Below are positions 24,712-36,045 of a DNA stretch of 64,000 bases, piece by piece. The notes below the pieces were generated by a model. It did no database searches. It was not told the origin of the DNA and worked only from the letters and a program-made list of their open reading frames with translations. The stretch lies in contig CAUJLY010000005.1 in NCBI GenBank assembly GCA_963281155.1, forward strand, positions 1,116,001-1,180,000, read 5' to 3'. The DNA comes from Rhabditophanes sp. KR3021 (taxonomy: Eukaryota; Nematoda; Chromadorea; Rhabditida; Alloionematidae). Each line of letters begins with the position of its first letter. Positions within the stretch are counted from its first letter, which is position 1. A program made the position numbers and the translations under genes.

Positions 24712-27700
24712 TTATTTCTTGATGATATTATAGTCGGGATCATCGTATAGCAAAGGGCCTCCTTCGATTCCTTGCAGCCAGAATGTCTCCATTTGGCCTT
24801 TGCCTTTGATTGTGATGACGCCACGGGATTCGGTTATGTATTCTGGGAAATGAGTGTTTAGAAGTGTGTTTGATTCAGATGTTATATGGATTTGCGAAGG
24901 TTTCGAACTCGATTCCATACGAGATGCTAGAAGTGAGACATTAAATGAGTTATATGACCTAAAATTACCTAGATTTACGGCGTCCCCGAATAAACAGTAT
25001 TTTGGCATAGCAAGCCCAACAACGCCACCCACGACACTTGATGAATTCAAGCCAATACGAATTTTTATCCTTTCATCAGGCAATTGTTTTATTCTAAAAT
25101 CAACTAATTTCGAAATCAATTCTAAGGACATATCTGCCACTAATTTCACATGTGAAAAGTCCGTTAAACGATTAGGAAGACCGGAGACAACTAAATAAAA
25201 AATATATTTATGGTCGCACACTTTGATTTACCTAAATAAGCATCACCAATTGTTTCTACTTTGTACATATTCGAGCTTGCATTGATTATAGAGTCGAATA
25301 TAGTGTATAAGCTGTTTAACAAGTCGACTACAAATAGTGGACTTAGTTTTGAGCAAATCGTAGTAAAACCGACTATATCAGAGAAGAAAATAGTTACAGA
25401 ATCAAAATTCTCAGGAATAATGCTCTGGCCCATCTTTAGTTTTTCTGCTACTTGTCGTGGAAGCATCCTAAACAACAAAGCATCGGCCTTTTTCTGTTCT
25501 TCAACTAATTCCTTCGTCCTTTCCTGAATATCTTCTTCTAAACTAGCAGCGTAATCTTCTAGCATACCAAAGACGTGATCCATCAAATTAGTTGATTTAG
25601 CTGGATTCATTTGTTTTATCAGAGCTCTGATTGTTTCAACTTTTGGTCGGTCTGAATCGTTCCACATATCCCTAGTCAGATGAATTAAAGCAGGATTGAT
25701 GTCAGGGACAGCTTCTTCAATTATTGGTCGGAGCACATTTTTGCCGTGCTTCATCATAAAAATAACTTCATCAGGGCCACTTTGTAAATCATTGCACTCA
25801 TATGCCGTTTTCTGTGTGATAACCTCCGAAAACACTATAGCTGCTGAAAAAATATCAGATTGTTTTGTAGGTACAGGGAAATCACTTCTTAACAATTCAG
25901 GGGCTGTCCAAAGTAAATCACCAGAATCGTGTGCTTCATAAACTCTAATGAAAGGCAATCCAAAGTTTGACAACTGTAAGCTCCATTTCTCATTAATAAC
26001 GCAGCAAGAAGATTTTAAATTGCCGTGTACTATTCCAGCCACATTATGCAAATAATGCAATCCCTCCACAATATCTTTGATCAGCGAATAAGTAAAGAAA
26101 GCATCGATGTTTATACTCGAAGAATTAGTATTAAAAACATCCTGCAAAGAACCCCTTGAATTAAACTTCCAAAAACTTGTCAACACCGGTCCATCATAAC
26201 TAAACCCAATAAATTTATTAACATTTTCATTATCCAAAGCTCTTAGCATTCGCATATGCTTATTGTCAGATTTGCTTAATCGATACGCAACCTGATGGGA
26301 ACACGCAATTATGGGGTCGTTTCTGTAAACAACCATTTTAAATCTTCCTCCCTCACTCTCACTAAACATCATTTTGTGAGAACTTTGGTTAGAGCTTTGG
26401 ATACTTCTTTTGGACTGCATTGAGGCCATTCCCTCCTTCCATTCGCTGTATTTGGTAAGGCTTCCATAACCTATTTTCCATAGGGCATCTTGCCTTTTTT
26501 CGTCTTCGCGTTTGGTGTGGTAGATGTAGAAGAGGATGAAGATAAATATTGCTATGAGGAAGATGCAAGCGATTATAATTAAGATAAAAGCTACTGTATT
26601 GGTTTGGATAAATGACAGAGGGCACTTTTCATTTGTATAACCGCAAACTGGGACATTTAGAGGAATTGTGAATCCACGTTGAGCGAAGATTGTTGCTGAG
26701 TCATTAGAGACTGTCTCTGCCATTTCAACGCCACTTGATCGGACAATAAAATAAATATATGTTGTTATATTTCCCGGCGAACCTAAAAAAGATTACATAT
26801 AATCAATCAAATACAAAGATACCTTCGTTATAAGTAGAAAAGGACAATTCACTATTTCGGGTCATATTTTGATCTAATTCAAATTCCCCAGTAATTCCTT
26901 GAAATGTCCCGGTTGCATATCTTAAAAAAAGTTTAAAATATTTAATAAACTTAATTACCTCGTGATCAAACTCCCATTCCTGGAAATATCTCTTAAAGTC
27001 AAAACATCTCCATATTCATTCAAAGCTCTGCTCATAGCAATGAAATAAATTTGAGCTGCGTCAAACAAAAAAGGCGAATAAATACTTCCCTTTTTATATT
27101 CTTCACAAGCAGCAGTGCAATTCCATGGATCCAGTTTCATTTTTTCTTGCATGCCTGCTCTAAGAGTATTGTATTGGTCTGATAGGCCGCCTCTGATGGA
27201 GAATTGTATGTGGAACATCAACTTTGACATAGATAAAGCATCTCCGTCTCTTCCATCTGAAGGTTTGTTTGAGTCAATGAAAGTGCCACTATCAATGTAC
27301 TTATCCATGTCAGCGTCGACGTTCAAATAAACATAGTCAGTCGTGTTCATGCTCAAGTCTTTTGCCGCTAACATGAACTTCCTTGTGTTAGCACTATTAT
27401 CAAAACACATAACAAATATTCTTGTATTAGTTCGGTAATCATTTAAAATCCTATTCAAAGCCGGAGTAGTCCAGTTGGTGACACTTCTTTTATTCACGAT
27501 TGTCAGGTATTCAAACTCGTTGCTCAGTTTAGCGTCAAATTGATCTGCAAATCTTTGACATCTATTCAAGTATTTAGCAGAACTTGCGTAAACAAAGCTG
27601 ATATCGTACCACTCAAATTTCATTAGTAAAGTTCCAATAACTTCGGCAAAATCTGAAAAAGATGGCATCACTTGAACTATCGTGGGGTATAAAGTTTTAT

Positions 27701-28162
27701 CCGAAAAGTCTGCCATCATGCTCGCCCCCCATAGGAAAACAGGCAAACGATTGTAAGCGGCGATGTTTCCTACAGTTTCTGAATTCATACACGGTGGTCC
27801 AAGTAAAACACTGATATTACTATCTTCAATTAATTCATAGGTATATCCTGCTTCCAAACTAGCTACACATTCCGGATACTTCCAAACAAATCTAAAAAAC
27901 TATTTAAAATAACAAATAATCAAACTAACGTAAAATTAACACTATTAAGGATAGTATTATTCACTCTAGTCATCGCCAAAGCCGAAGTAACAGCAGCCGC
28001 TGAATTCTGATAATTCTGCCAATCTTGAAAATCACTCGCAGCATAAGGAAATAACATCCCAACATTAATATTGCCCAACGTAATATTCCTTTGTCCATAA
28101 ACTGAACTTATCAACCCAATCAAAACAAAAAATAGCATTTTTTGAAATAAATGTAAATTCAA
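24712..28162 (-). CDS. Receptor guanylyl cyclase B (multi-exon)
   Basis: Same architecture as gene A and its closest relative. Signal peptide MLFFVLIGLISSVYGQ, ANF-type ligand domain (LGNINVGMLFPYAA; GPPCMNSETVGNIAAYNRLP), membrane helix near 26560 (FILIIIACIFLIAIFIFILF), then pseudokinase with IVHGNLKSSCC and LSNFGLPF. The cyclase carries [22 protein letters not shown] and YCLFGDAVN. In class III cyclases the two Asp residues bind metal, and the Glu of VETIG and Cys of YCLFGD select guanine; all are present, so it should make cGMP. Main exons: 28162-27920, about 27890-26955, 26723-25230, and short C-terminal exons to 24712. It is transcribed toward gene A with about 200 bp between them. Confidence 0.9.
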
Positions 28163-28163
28163 A

Positions 28164-28239
28164 AAGAAGTGTCTTTTATATACTTTTCAAATAAATTTAA
28201 ATTAGAAAGAAGTGTCTTTTATATACTTTTTCAAATATA
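28164..28239 (-). promoter_or_regulatory. duplicated TATA-like element upstream of cyclase B
   Basis: The sequence aagaagtgtcttttatatac occurs twice (28164-28183 and 28207-28226) immediately before the gene B start. On the coding strand it gives two TATATAAAAG boxes about 43 bp apart. The arrangement suggests a locally duplicated core promoter. Confidence 0.55.
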
Positions 28240-28448
28240 GTTAGTGGTGTATGTAGTTTAGAAGAAGTGCACTTGAATCACTTGAGGGCAACTTTTCTGA
28301 TAGACATAAATATTTTTATGGTCTTTCCAATAAACAATTGGGGATATACTATATTATTTTGTTCAGATGATATTATTTTATTTAAGTAGGTGATATTATT
28401 TTATTTAAATGATATCAGGGATTAGTAGATAGAAGGGGTGTTTATTGA

Positions 28449-31400
28449 TTATAGGGCATTTTCAGAAGTTGAGAGTAGGGATTCACCTTTACGTCCTCGT
28501 AGCCAGAAAGTTGAAAGAACACCCTTGCCTTTGATAAGTATTTCCCCGCGAGGTTCGCAAATGTAGATGGGAAAGTTATGAGTTAGAAAGTGATGAGCTT
28601 GAGATGACATGTGAATTAGACTCGCTTTTCCATTAGACTCCATACGTGAAGCTTGAAATAAAAAAGAATGATTTATACATTCCTAAACTAACCAGTGTTG
28701 ACACTATCTCCAAATAAGCAGTATCTAGGTGCCGTCAACCCAACTATGCCTAAACAAGAACCATACAAAAATCGGCTTCTTTCAACATACCTGCTACAAC
28801 GCTATCTGTGTGAAAGCCGATCCTGACCTGTACTCGCTCTAGCGGTAAATGCTTAATTCTAAAATTTACTAATTTCGCTATTAACAACAACGACATCTCT
28901 GCTATCTCTTTGGCGTGGTTTTTACCGTTTCTGTGCGGCAAGCCACTACAGCAGAGCAGGCCATCCTAAATTGGATACAGTAATGCAGTTTATTTAGCTG
29001 TTAGTTTACCCCTAAATCGATACATTAGTGGAATTATTTAGTTTACAAGTTTACCTATTGTCTCTACCTTGTAAATGTCCCTTTCGTTGATGATTTCGTC
29101 GAAGATGGTATATAAATTATTTAATAGATCTACTACTTGGAAATTCGAACATTTGGAGGCTAAATTAGTTATATTGAGTTTTGTTACCTGACACCTACCT
29201 AATGTAGTGAATTGCACTACGTCACTAGAAGGATTAATTATCTTTATCAACCTATTTTTCCCTACCTAAAGAAAATAGTAACAGACTCAAAAGATTCAGG
29301 TTCAACTTTAACGCCCATCTTCAACTTCTCCGCAATCTGTTTCGGCAACATCCTAAACAAAAGAGCGTCCGCCTTCTTTTGTTCATTTGCCAATTCCTTT
29401 GTCCGTTGAAGTATATCTTCCTCTAAACTTGCTGCATAATTTTCAAGCATCCCAAAAACATGATCCATCAAATTTGATGTAGTACTATTATTCATTTGAC
29501 GAACTAAATTCTTTATTGTTATTATTTTGGGTCTATCGGCGGCATTCTCAGACCACATGTCTTTTGTCAGGTGCATCTATAAGATTGTTTTTAGTAAAAA
29601 GATGTTTTTGAATTTACCAAAGCCGGGTTTAAATCTAGGACGGCAGGCTCTAGAACAGGCCTCACTGGCTTATTTTTGTTTTTTAGCATGTAGATTATTT
29701 CCTCCGCACCATTGTTGTATTCTAAAATATTTTATTAATATAGATGTATCTCCACGTCTATTCTACCTGAATTCTCATAAGCAAGCTTTTGATTGATAAT
29801 TTCAGAAAAGATGATAGCAGTTGAATAAATATCTGTCGATTGTGTAGGAGCTTTTGATTCGTCTCTTAGCAATTCAGGAGCTGACCACAACTTTTCTTTA
29901 TCAACCTTTTTCTCATGTGCTCTGATGAAGGGAATTCCGAAGTTTGATAATCGCAGCACATACTTCTCATCTTATTAAGCAAATATATTATCATTCTCTC
30001 CAATTAACCCACCTATCAAACAAGTACTAGAAGTAATATTCCCATGCACCAAAATACTAGATTGCGCTATAAAAGACAAGCCCTCACACATATCTTTAAT
30101 CAACGAATAAGTAAAAAAGTTATCAATAGTAATACTCGTATTGCTAGTCAAAACATCGCCCAGAGATCCTCTCGAACAAAACTTCCACAAGGAAAGCACA
30201 TTAACCCCATTAACAGCCAACCCCAAAAACTTATTAACACAATCGTTTTCCAAAGCCCTCATCGCCCTCAAATGCTTCATATCATTTTTCTTCAAAACAT
30301 AAACGTTGACATGCTCACAGCCTACGATCAACTCTTGATTCAATACATAGATCACATACCGTCCCCCCTTCTTTTCATTAAAAGACATCTGCTTCGAATT
30401 AGAATTAGACGAAACTAAGCTTCTCTTCGAATGCATATCTGCCAAACTTCCTTTGTACTGAGTAAATTTAATCAAAGATAAAATAGGTACCTTCCACATA
30501 TCATTCAGTCGTCTTTGTTCAACCAACCTTAACCTTACCATATAAAGAAAGATGGCCAGGAAGAGAATCAGCAACAGGATGGCACCTACAATTATGGCTG
30601 TAAATGCACCCGGGTTGGCTATCCATAAGGGGTCTGGACAGAGTTCTTTTTTGTACCCGCAAATTGGGACATTTAGTGGCATTTTGTTTAGGGGCAGGGC
30701 GGTGTACTGTATCGATGTTTTCTAAATGATTATTTATTTATTCTTATTTTGCTACTTACTACTTGTTGCCCCTCAATTGTGTAATAAGCCCATGGAGTTA
30801 CATTTCTCATGTTTACATCTACGAAAGTGCCTAATATAAAGACCGAATTTCGCGTCATATTTCCATCTAAGGTGAAGTCACCCGTCATTCCTAGGAAATA
30901 TTTAAACAGCTACATAGTTATACTTACCTTTAAAATGTCCTTTGGAATATTGAGTAATCAAACTACCATTCCTTGAGATATCCTTTATATTAAACCGCGC
31001 CCCCATGTCAACAATAGCTTGTCCCAAAGACCAAAAGTAAACATAACTAGAATCATGAAGAAAACCAGCATAATAAGATCCAATAGTAAGATTTACACAC
31101 TCAGCAACACAATTCCACGGCTCCTCTCTCATATAAAGAGGCATATTCTTTCTCAGATCATGCTGCCTGTCTGAAATACCCCCTTTGGTAGAAAACCCAA
31201 AGTACAACATAAATGGGATAACAGACAAAGCTTGTATATCCCGTCCATCCTTAACAGGTCCAGGGTCAACCAACCAATTGACGTCTTCGTCTATATAATT
31301 AGTCATGGTAGCGTCTACATGAATATACAAATATTCATCGTTTATCATTCCACTATCATAATAACTCAAAATCAATTGCCTTCTTTTGATAGGATCATCA

Positions 31401-32188
31401 ATACACATCAAAATTATACGCGAACCGTCTTTTACTACCGTTGCTTGTCTTTTTAGACTTTCATTCGTGAAGTTGGTTAGTTGTCTTTTGTAGTTTATTG
31501 TTATGTCTGGGAAATTGGTATTTATCGAATTTTCTAGCGAATCACTGAATCTTTGACATCGTGCTATTGTGTCGACACTGTAATACATTATGCTTATTGT
31601 GTACCACTTATTAGTCATCAAACAAGTCGATATTGCTAGGGCAAAATCAGGGTAAGATGGCATTGTTGTGACGACAGTTGGGAAAGTTACTTTATTGCTG
31701 AAGTCGATGAACATGGATGTCCCGAAGAAATATGTGGGCACGTTGTAGAAAGCGTTGATGTTGCCGGTTATTGAACTTGCGGCGGAACAGGTAGGGCCAC
31801 CGATAAAGGCGTCGACGTTTAGTTTGTCTATTAGATCAAATGTCATGCCGGCTGTCTAAAAATAAAGCTACTTCAAATTGTTAATTAATTTACTAACTCT
31901 GATTTGGTCACATTCTGGAAGCGACTTCTCAAACTTAAAATTAATCCTATTCAAAATTGTCTGATTCTTCCTAGCATACTCCAAAGCCCTCGTTATTGCT
32001 GCCGCCGATTCACGATAACCTTGCCATTTCAAGACAACCTCAAGACTATAAGGTAATTGCAACCCCAACGTAACATTAGCCAGTATCTCAGTAGCTGGGA
32101 CAGTCGTCGTAGTTGGCACTAATTGTCCATCCAACCAACTATTGAATAACAAAATCAAATAAAATGCCACCATATATCGCAAGAACAT
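28449..32188 (-). CDS. Receptor guanylyl cyclase C (multi-exon)
   Basis: Signal peptide ([16 protein letters not shown]), Thr-rich linker, ANF-type ligand domain ([20 protein letters not shown]), membrane helix near 30580, then pseudokinase with [11 protein letters not shown] and LSNFGIPF, coiled coil and cyclase. The first catalytic Asp sits in a 26-bp microexon (29224-29199; [10 protein letters not shown]) flanked by 41- and 39-bp introns. Guanine-selecting residues are present ([15 protein letters not shown]). The stretch around the second Asp is odd: after KVETIG the only splice I find that keeps frame gives G-K-L-D-G, two residues longer than G-D-G of gene D. So the gene is either slightly altered or losing function. 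Same strand as A and B; pairs with gene D by sequence. Confidence 0.85.
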
Positions 32189-32576
32189 AAATACAAAAGT
32201 AACATCTAAAAGTACGTCTTTAGTATTATATCCTTGTGATACACTAGAGCCATTAAATTATGTTTATTTTTAGAATGTGTGACGTTAACAAGTGGACGAT
32301 TAAATTTATATAAAATATATACAAATTTTAATGAACGCCTTCATTAAAAACGTGATCATTATCAGGTTTCCTCTTATAGTACTGTATGCACAAAGATTGA
32401 CAATTATAGGATAAGTAGGTTTTAGGCTTTCTTCTTAGAAGGATATTACTGTATAGTATTTAAGAGCTTTGCATGAAAGACTTTCATGGGTTGCGTTTAC
32501 TATTTATTAGTCACGACTGTTGAAGGGGGATTAATTATGTAAGGCTTGTAGATTAAATGCGTTTTATGAATATTAG

Positions 32577-32700
32577 TGATATTAAAAATTTGAATACTTC
32601 GGATATTAGAATTTTGACTATTTGTAAGTAATATTGGAATTTTGACTACTTGGAATATTAGAATTTTGACTATTTGCAACTAATACTAGAATTTTTGAAG
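32577..32700. repeat. imperfect tandem repeat, unit about 25 bp
   Basis: About five diverged copies of a unit close to atattagaattttgactat follow one another, with short variable ends (ttgtaa, cttg, ttgcaa). The repeat lies upstream of gene C and just before the broken frames at 32712. Confidence 0.7.
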
Positions 32701-32711
32701 CACAGATAAGG

Positions 32712-33313
32712 TTGAGGATATTTGTTAATCAGTGTCACAATAGTTTTTGTTATTCTGGTTGTTTTGTGTGTGTGGCTATGGTGCCATTTGAGTGCTGCTT
32801 TGGGAAGAAGGAAAAACAATCGAATTCAGGCATCCCAAAGGCTGATTTTAAAAGGGCTGGTCTTTCAATGCCGTGTTCTCTTGCGATGGAGGAGCCAAAT
32901 GACTTTGATGTGGAAGGATTTATAAGACCAAAAGTCGGTGCTAGTAAGAAACATATGTCAAAAGAAAGTAAAAGTAGGGATGATAAAGGAGGTAACAGCA
33001 ATCTGAAGAGAGGCGCTACTATTAAGGAAGCAGAAAACATGCCTCCAAACCCTTGACATCCTTCGGAATCCCAGCTTCAATGTCTTCAAGTAGTAGAAAG
33101 CAAAAGGCTTCCCAGAATAACTACGATGATATCAAGAAACGACACGCCACAAAATCTACCTCGGAAAAGGCTCCACGTCCTCAAACATCTATTGAAAACA
33201 ACTTCCCCAGCATCAATACTATGGTTACAGTTCAATCAGCTCCACCAAACCACTCTCATGCAGGGTTAACTTTCGATTTTAATTTTAATAAACTAATTTT
33301 GGTAATTAATTAA
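32712..33313 (+). pseudogene. disrupted single-pass membrane protein-like frames
   Basis: Three overlapping plus-strand frames look like parts of one protein. A hydrophobic stretch sits in one frame (SVTIVFVILVVLCVWLWCHL), a hydrophilic Lys/Ser-rich tail in a second (GKKEKQSNSGIPKADFKRAG, stop 33056), and a further tail in a third (MSSSSRKQKASQNNYDD, stop 33313). Frameshifts or undetected tiny introns could explain it. I favour a decaying gene. Family not recognised. Confidence 0.4.
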
Positions 33314-33649
33314 TTTCATACTTAATGAAGAATACACGCTTGTATTTAAATTTATAATGAAATAAAGTACATGCATTTGTGCTTGATTTTATTCTTTTTG
33401 TTTGAATTTGAATTCTAGAATATGCGTTTATTTTTAAATTGTCATTTTTTATTATTGCTTACATTTTATGCTATTTTATTTGTTTGTTTGTATTTAAGTT
33501 TTAGAATACTTGGTTGTTTATTTAATAATTACTAAATGCAAATTTATTACTAATGAATGGTTGCTTTTCGAGATAAAATCCACTTCGTGTTCAACATCTT
33601 TCTAGTAAAAATGGTTGGTTTAACAAACAGTGAAACAACAAGATAAAAA

Positions 33650-35720
33650 ATTTGGTGCCAAGGAATGAAGAAGGTGAGTTAAGTGCAGATGACCGTTCTA
33701 AATTTTTATCACCCGACAAGGAAGTTGCTTTAATTGGTGAAATGACAAGGTTCAATCATCTTCCAGCCACATGCAAAAAACATCGGAATAACTAAATTAC
33801 AGCGAGAACAGTTCCTAAATGAAATAGACATAATTCGGGCAGTTGTCAACGACAATCTCTTCTTGACGCCCTTGAAACTAGTATCACTCACAATGCTCCT
33901 TTCCATTACAATGAACCTCCAGCATTATCATCAAATCCCGAAGATTTCCTGTACATCCAAATGCATTTACCTGTTTTCAATGATATCACTCCTGAATATC
34001 GGTTAATGGATCACTTCAACTACATAGTCCAAGAAGATTCAAATTAGAAATGGCAATATTCAAATTGACAGGGCTGTAGATCGACTCTGGTTGTTGTTTA
34101 CGATTATTCCTTCTAGATCTAATATGATTCCTTTTAAGATTGCTAAAGAAGGTTGGGCTGCTTTGTATATTTATTTGATTGTGCAGGTTGCACTCGCTTA
34201 TCCTCTGAGAGTGTTTCATTTCAGTCTTGGGAAGCTATCCGATACTTGGAAATAATTATTTTACCTAATGTTGCTCTCTCAATTATCCAAAGGTCTCAAA
34301 AGCTTCAATTCACATTCTACGCAACTCAATTACACAAATCTCATTTTCAAAGAAATATCTGCCTTAAGATTACAACAGTTGTTTGAGCATCGGAATCATC
34401 AAAGAATGTCTGTCTGGAATGATGAACTTCCTGAGAAAATGGCGGCGTGTGATGCTTTCAACCAGCAGTCTAAGAATGTTTACTATGGAAGTCCTTCTCC
34501 AACTAAGTATATTAAGTCTCCGACAAGTACGATGCATTTTGATCCTTCTCCTAATCTGCCTAAAAAACAAACAACAACTAAATTCCTTTATGATATCTGA
34601 ACTCCAATTCTATTCCTAATCGTTTAGTAGGTTATGATATCATGAAAATCATCTATCCAAGAGAATTATGTGGAAATATGGTGTCAAAGAATAGTACCAT
34701 TTGGATGGCATGTATTTTGGATGTAATTTACAAGTTGCATCTGACTAGTTGGAGTTTAATCAAGATTGGGACATTCTTTCCTTTCAAATCAAATACCAAA
34801 ATATTGAGTATGTTTCTGGTAATTGCCGATACTGCCTTTTCTTTGCTGTTTATGCCGATTCAGTATGTTTTGTATCTTCACCTTCAAACTCTTCTAAATC
34901 CAACTCTTGAAGTTTCTAATGTCCAAATTACAAATATGTATAGTGTCGGACCAATATCGCGGTTATTTTATTATATAAATATCAAGGGTTATGGAATTGG
35001 ATCTATCTCGTTTATCTCGACCGGTCTGTTTATTTTGCGGATTTACAAATTCTCTTTTTACTTTGAAATTCTATTTGATCATTTCAAAGGATTTCAACTT
35101 AATTCTACAATTTCTGGAAGAAGTTCTCATGGACCGCACTTCTAATAGGTGTTGGCATTATTTTCGCAATTAACGAATTTATATTAGTCCAAGATTATTT
35201 GAAATGAGTGACGTTGTAGCCTTGAGATCAACCTTCTTCATCCCTGTAATTTTGTTTCAATTCATTATAATGTTTCATGTGTATGGAGGAAACAAATTTA
35301 TGAATCATATCAAGTTGATGATGCCATCTAACAAGACGATGAATGTATGTTTCTTGCTGATTACGGAATAATTCTGCCCCTGAGCTTGTTGTTTTTATCT
35401 ATCACTAACAATATAATGGGACAGTTAGACGGATGTTGGAACAAGTTCGATAAATGCTTTTACCACATTCGACACCAGTAACCTAGAAACAATGGGTACT
35501 TTTCTCATCCATCTACGGTTACATCATCGCCAAATTATTTGGCATCCAAAGTTCTGGTCGCAACTGAACTCTCGCCTCCACAATATTCAGCTACTGGGGT
35601 CGTAATTGAGCTGAAATAATCAAACTCACCAGAGATTTCAGGAAACGCGAAGGCTTAACCTACGATGACGCAGATTATCATCTATATTCCCCCTCATTTA
35701 ATATAATTGTGATGCTTCAT
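33650..35720 (+). pseudogene. decayed multi-pass membrane protein gene, unrecognised
   Basis: Protein-like segments appear in all three plus frames, broken by shifts and stops. In order: EEGELSADDRSKFLSPDKEVA; EDFLYIQMHLPVFNDITPEYR; IAKEGWAALYIYLIVQVALAYP; several hydrophobic stretches near 34800-35100 (FLVIADTAFSLLFMPIQYVLY); and a C-terminal GLTYDDADYHLYSPSFN near 35655-35705. No set of 40-bp introns restores one frame that I can see. Lying between cyclases C and D, it may be the remnant of a gene at an inversion boundary. Confidence 0.45.
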
Positions 35721-36045
35721 TTTATTTGCCTTCAAAATAAATTTCCTTTAATAAATTATACTTCCTTGACAGGTGCATTCGTACTGTATTAAACAAACTT
35801 AGGGAAGCCTTTGGGTTAGATTAAATGTTCTTTGTAAATATTTAATTGCCATCACATCATACAGTATTAAAGCCTTTGGTTTTGTTTTGTCCTTTAGTTT
35901 TAGAGATTTTGATAGTAAAGGCGTATATATGTAATAAACTTATACTTTGTTACACTAGGAGAGAACCTTAAGGAATGACCTTACTGTTATTGTATTACAT
36001 ATAAATAGAATAGCATTAAGGCAAGAAACATTATTCGGATTTTAT
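35721..36045. promoter_or_regulatory. upstream region of cyclase D
   Basis: AT-rich 325 bp before the gene D start. A TATA-like tacatataaatagaatag lies near 35995-36012, in the position expected of a core promoter. Confidence 0.4.
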
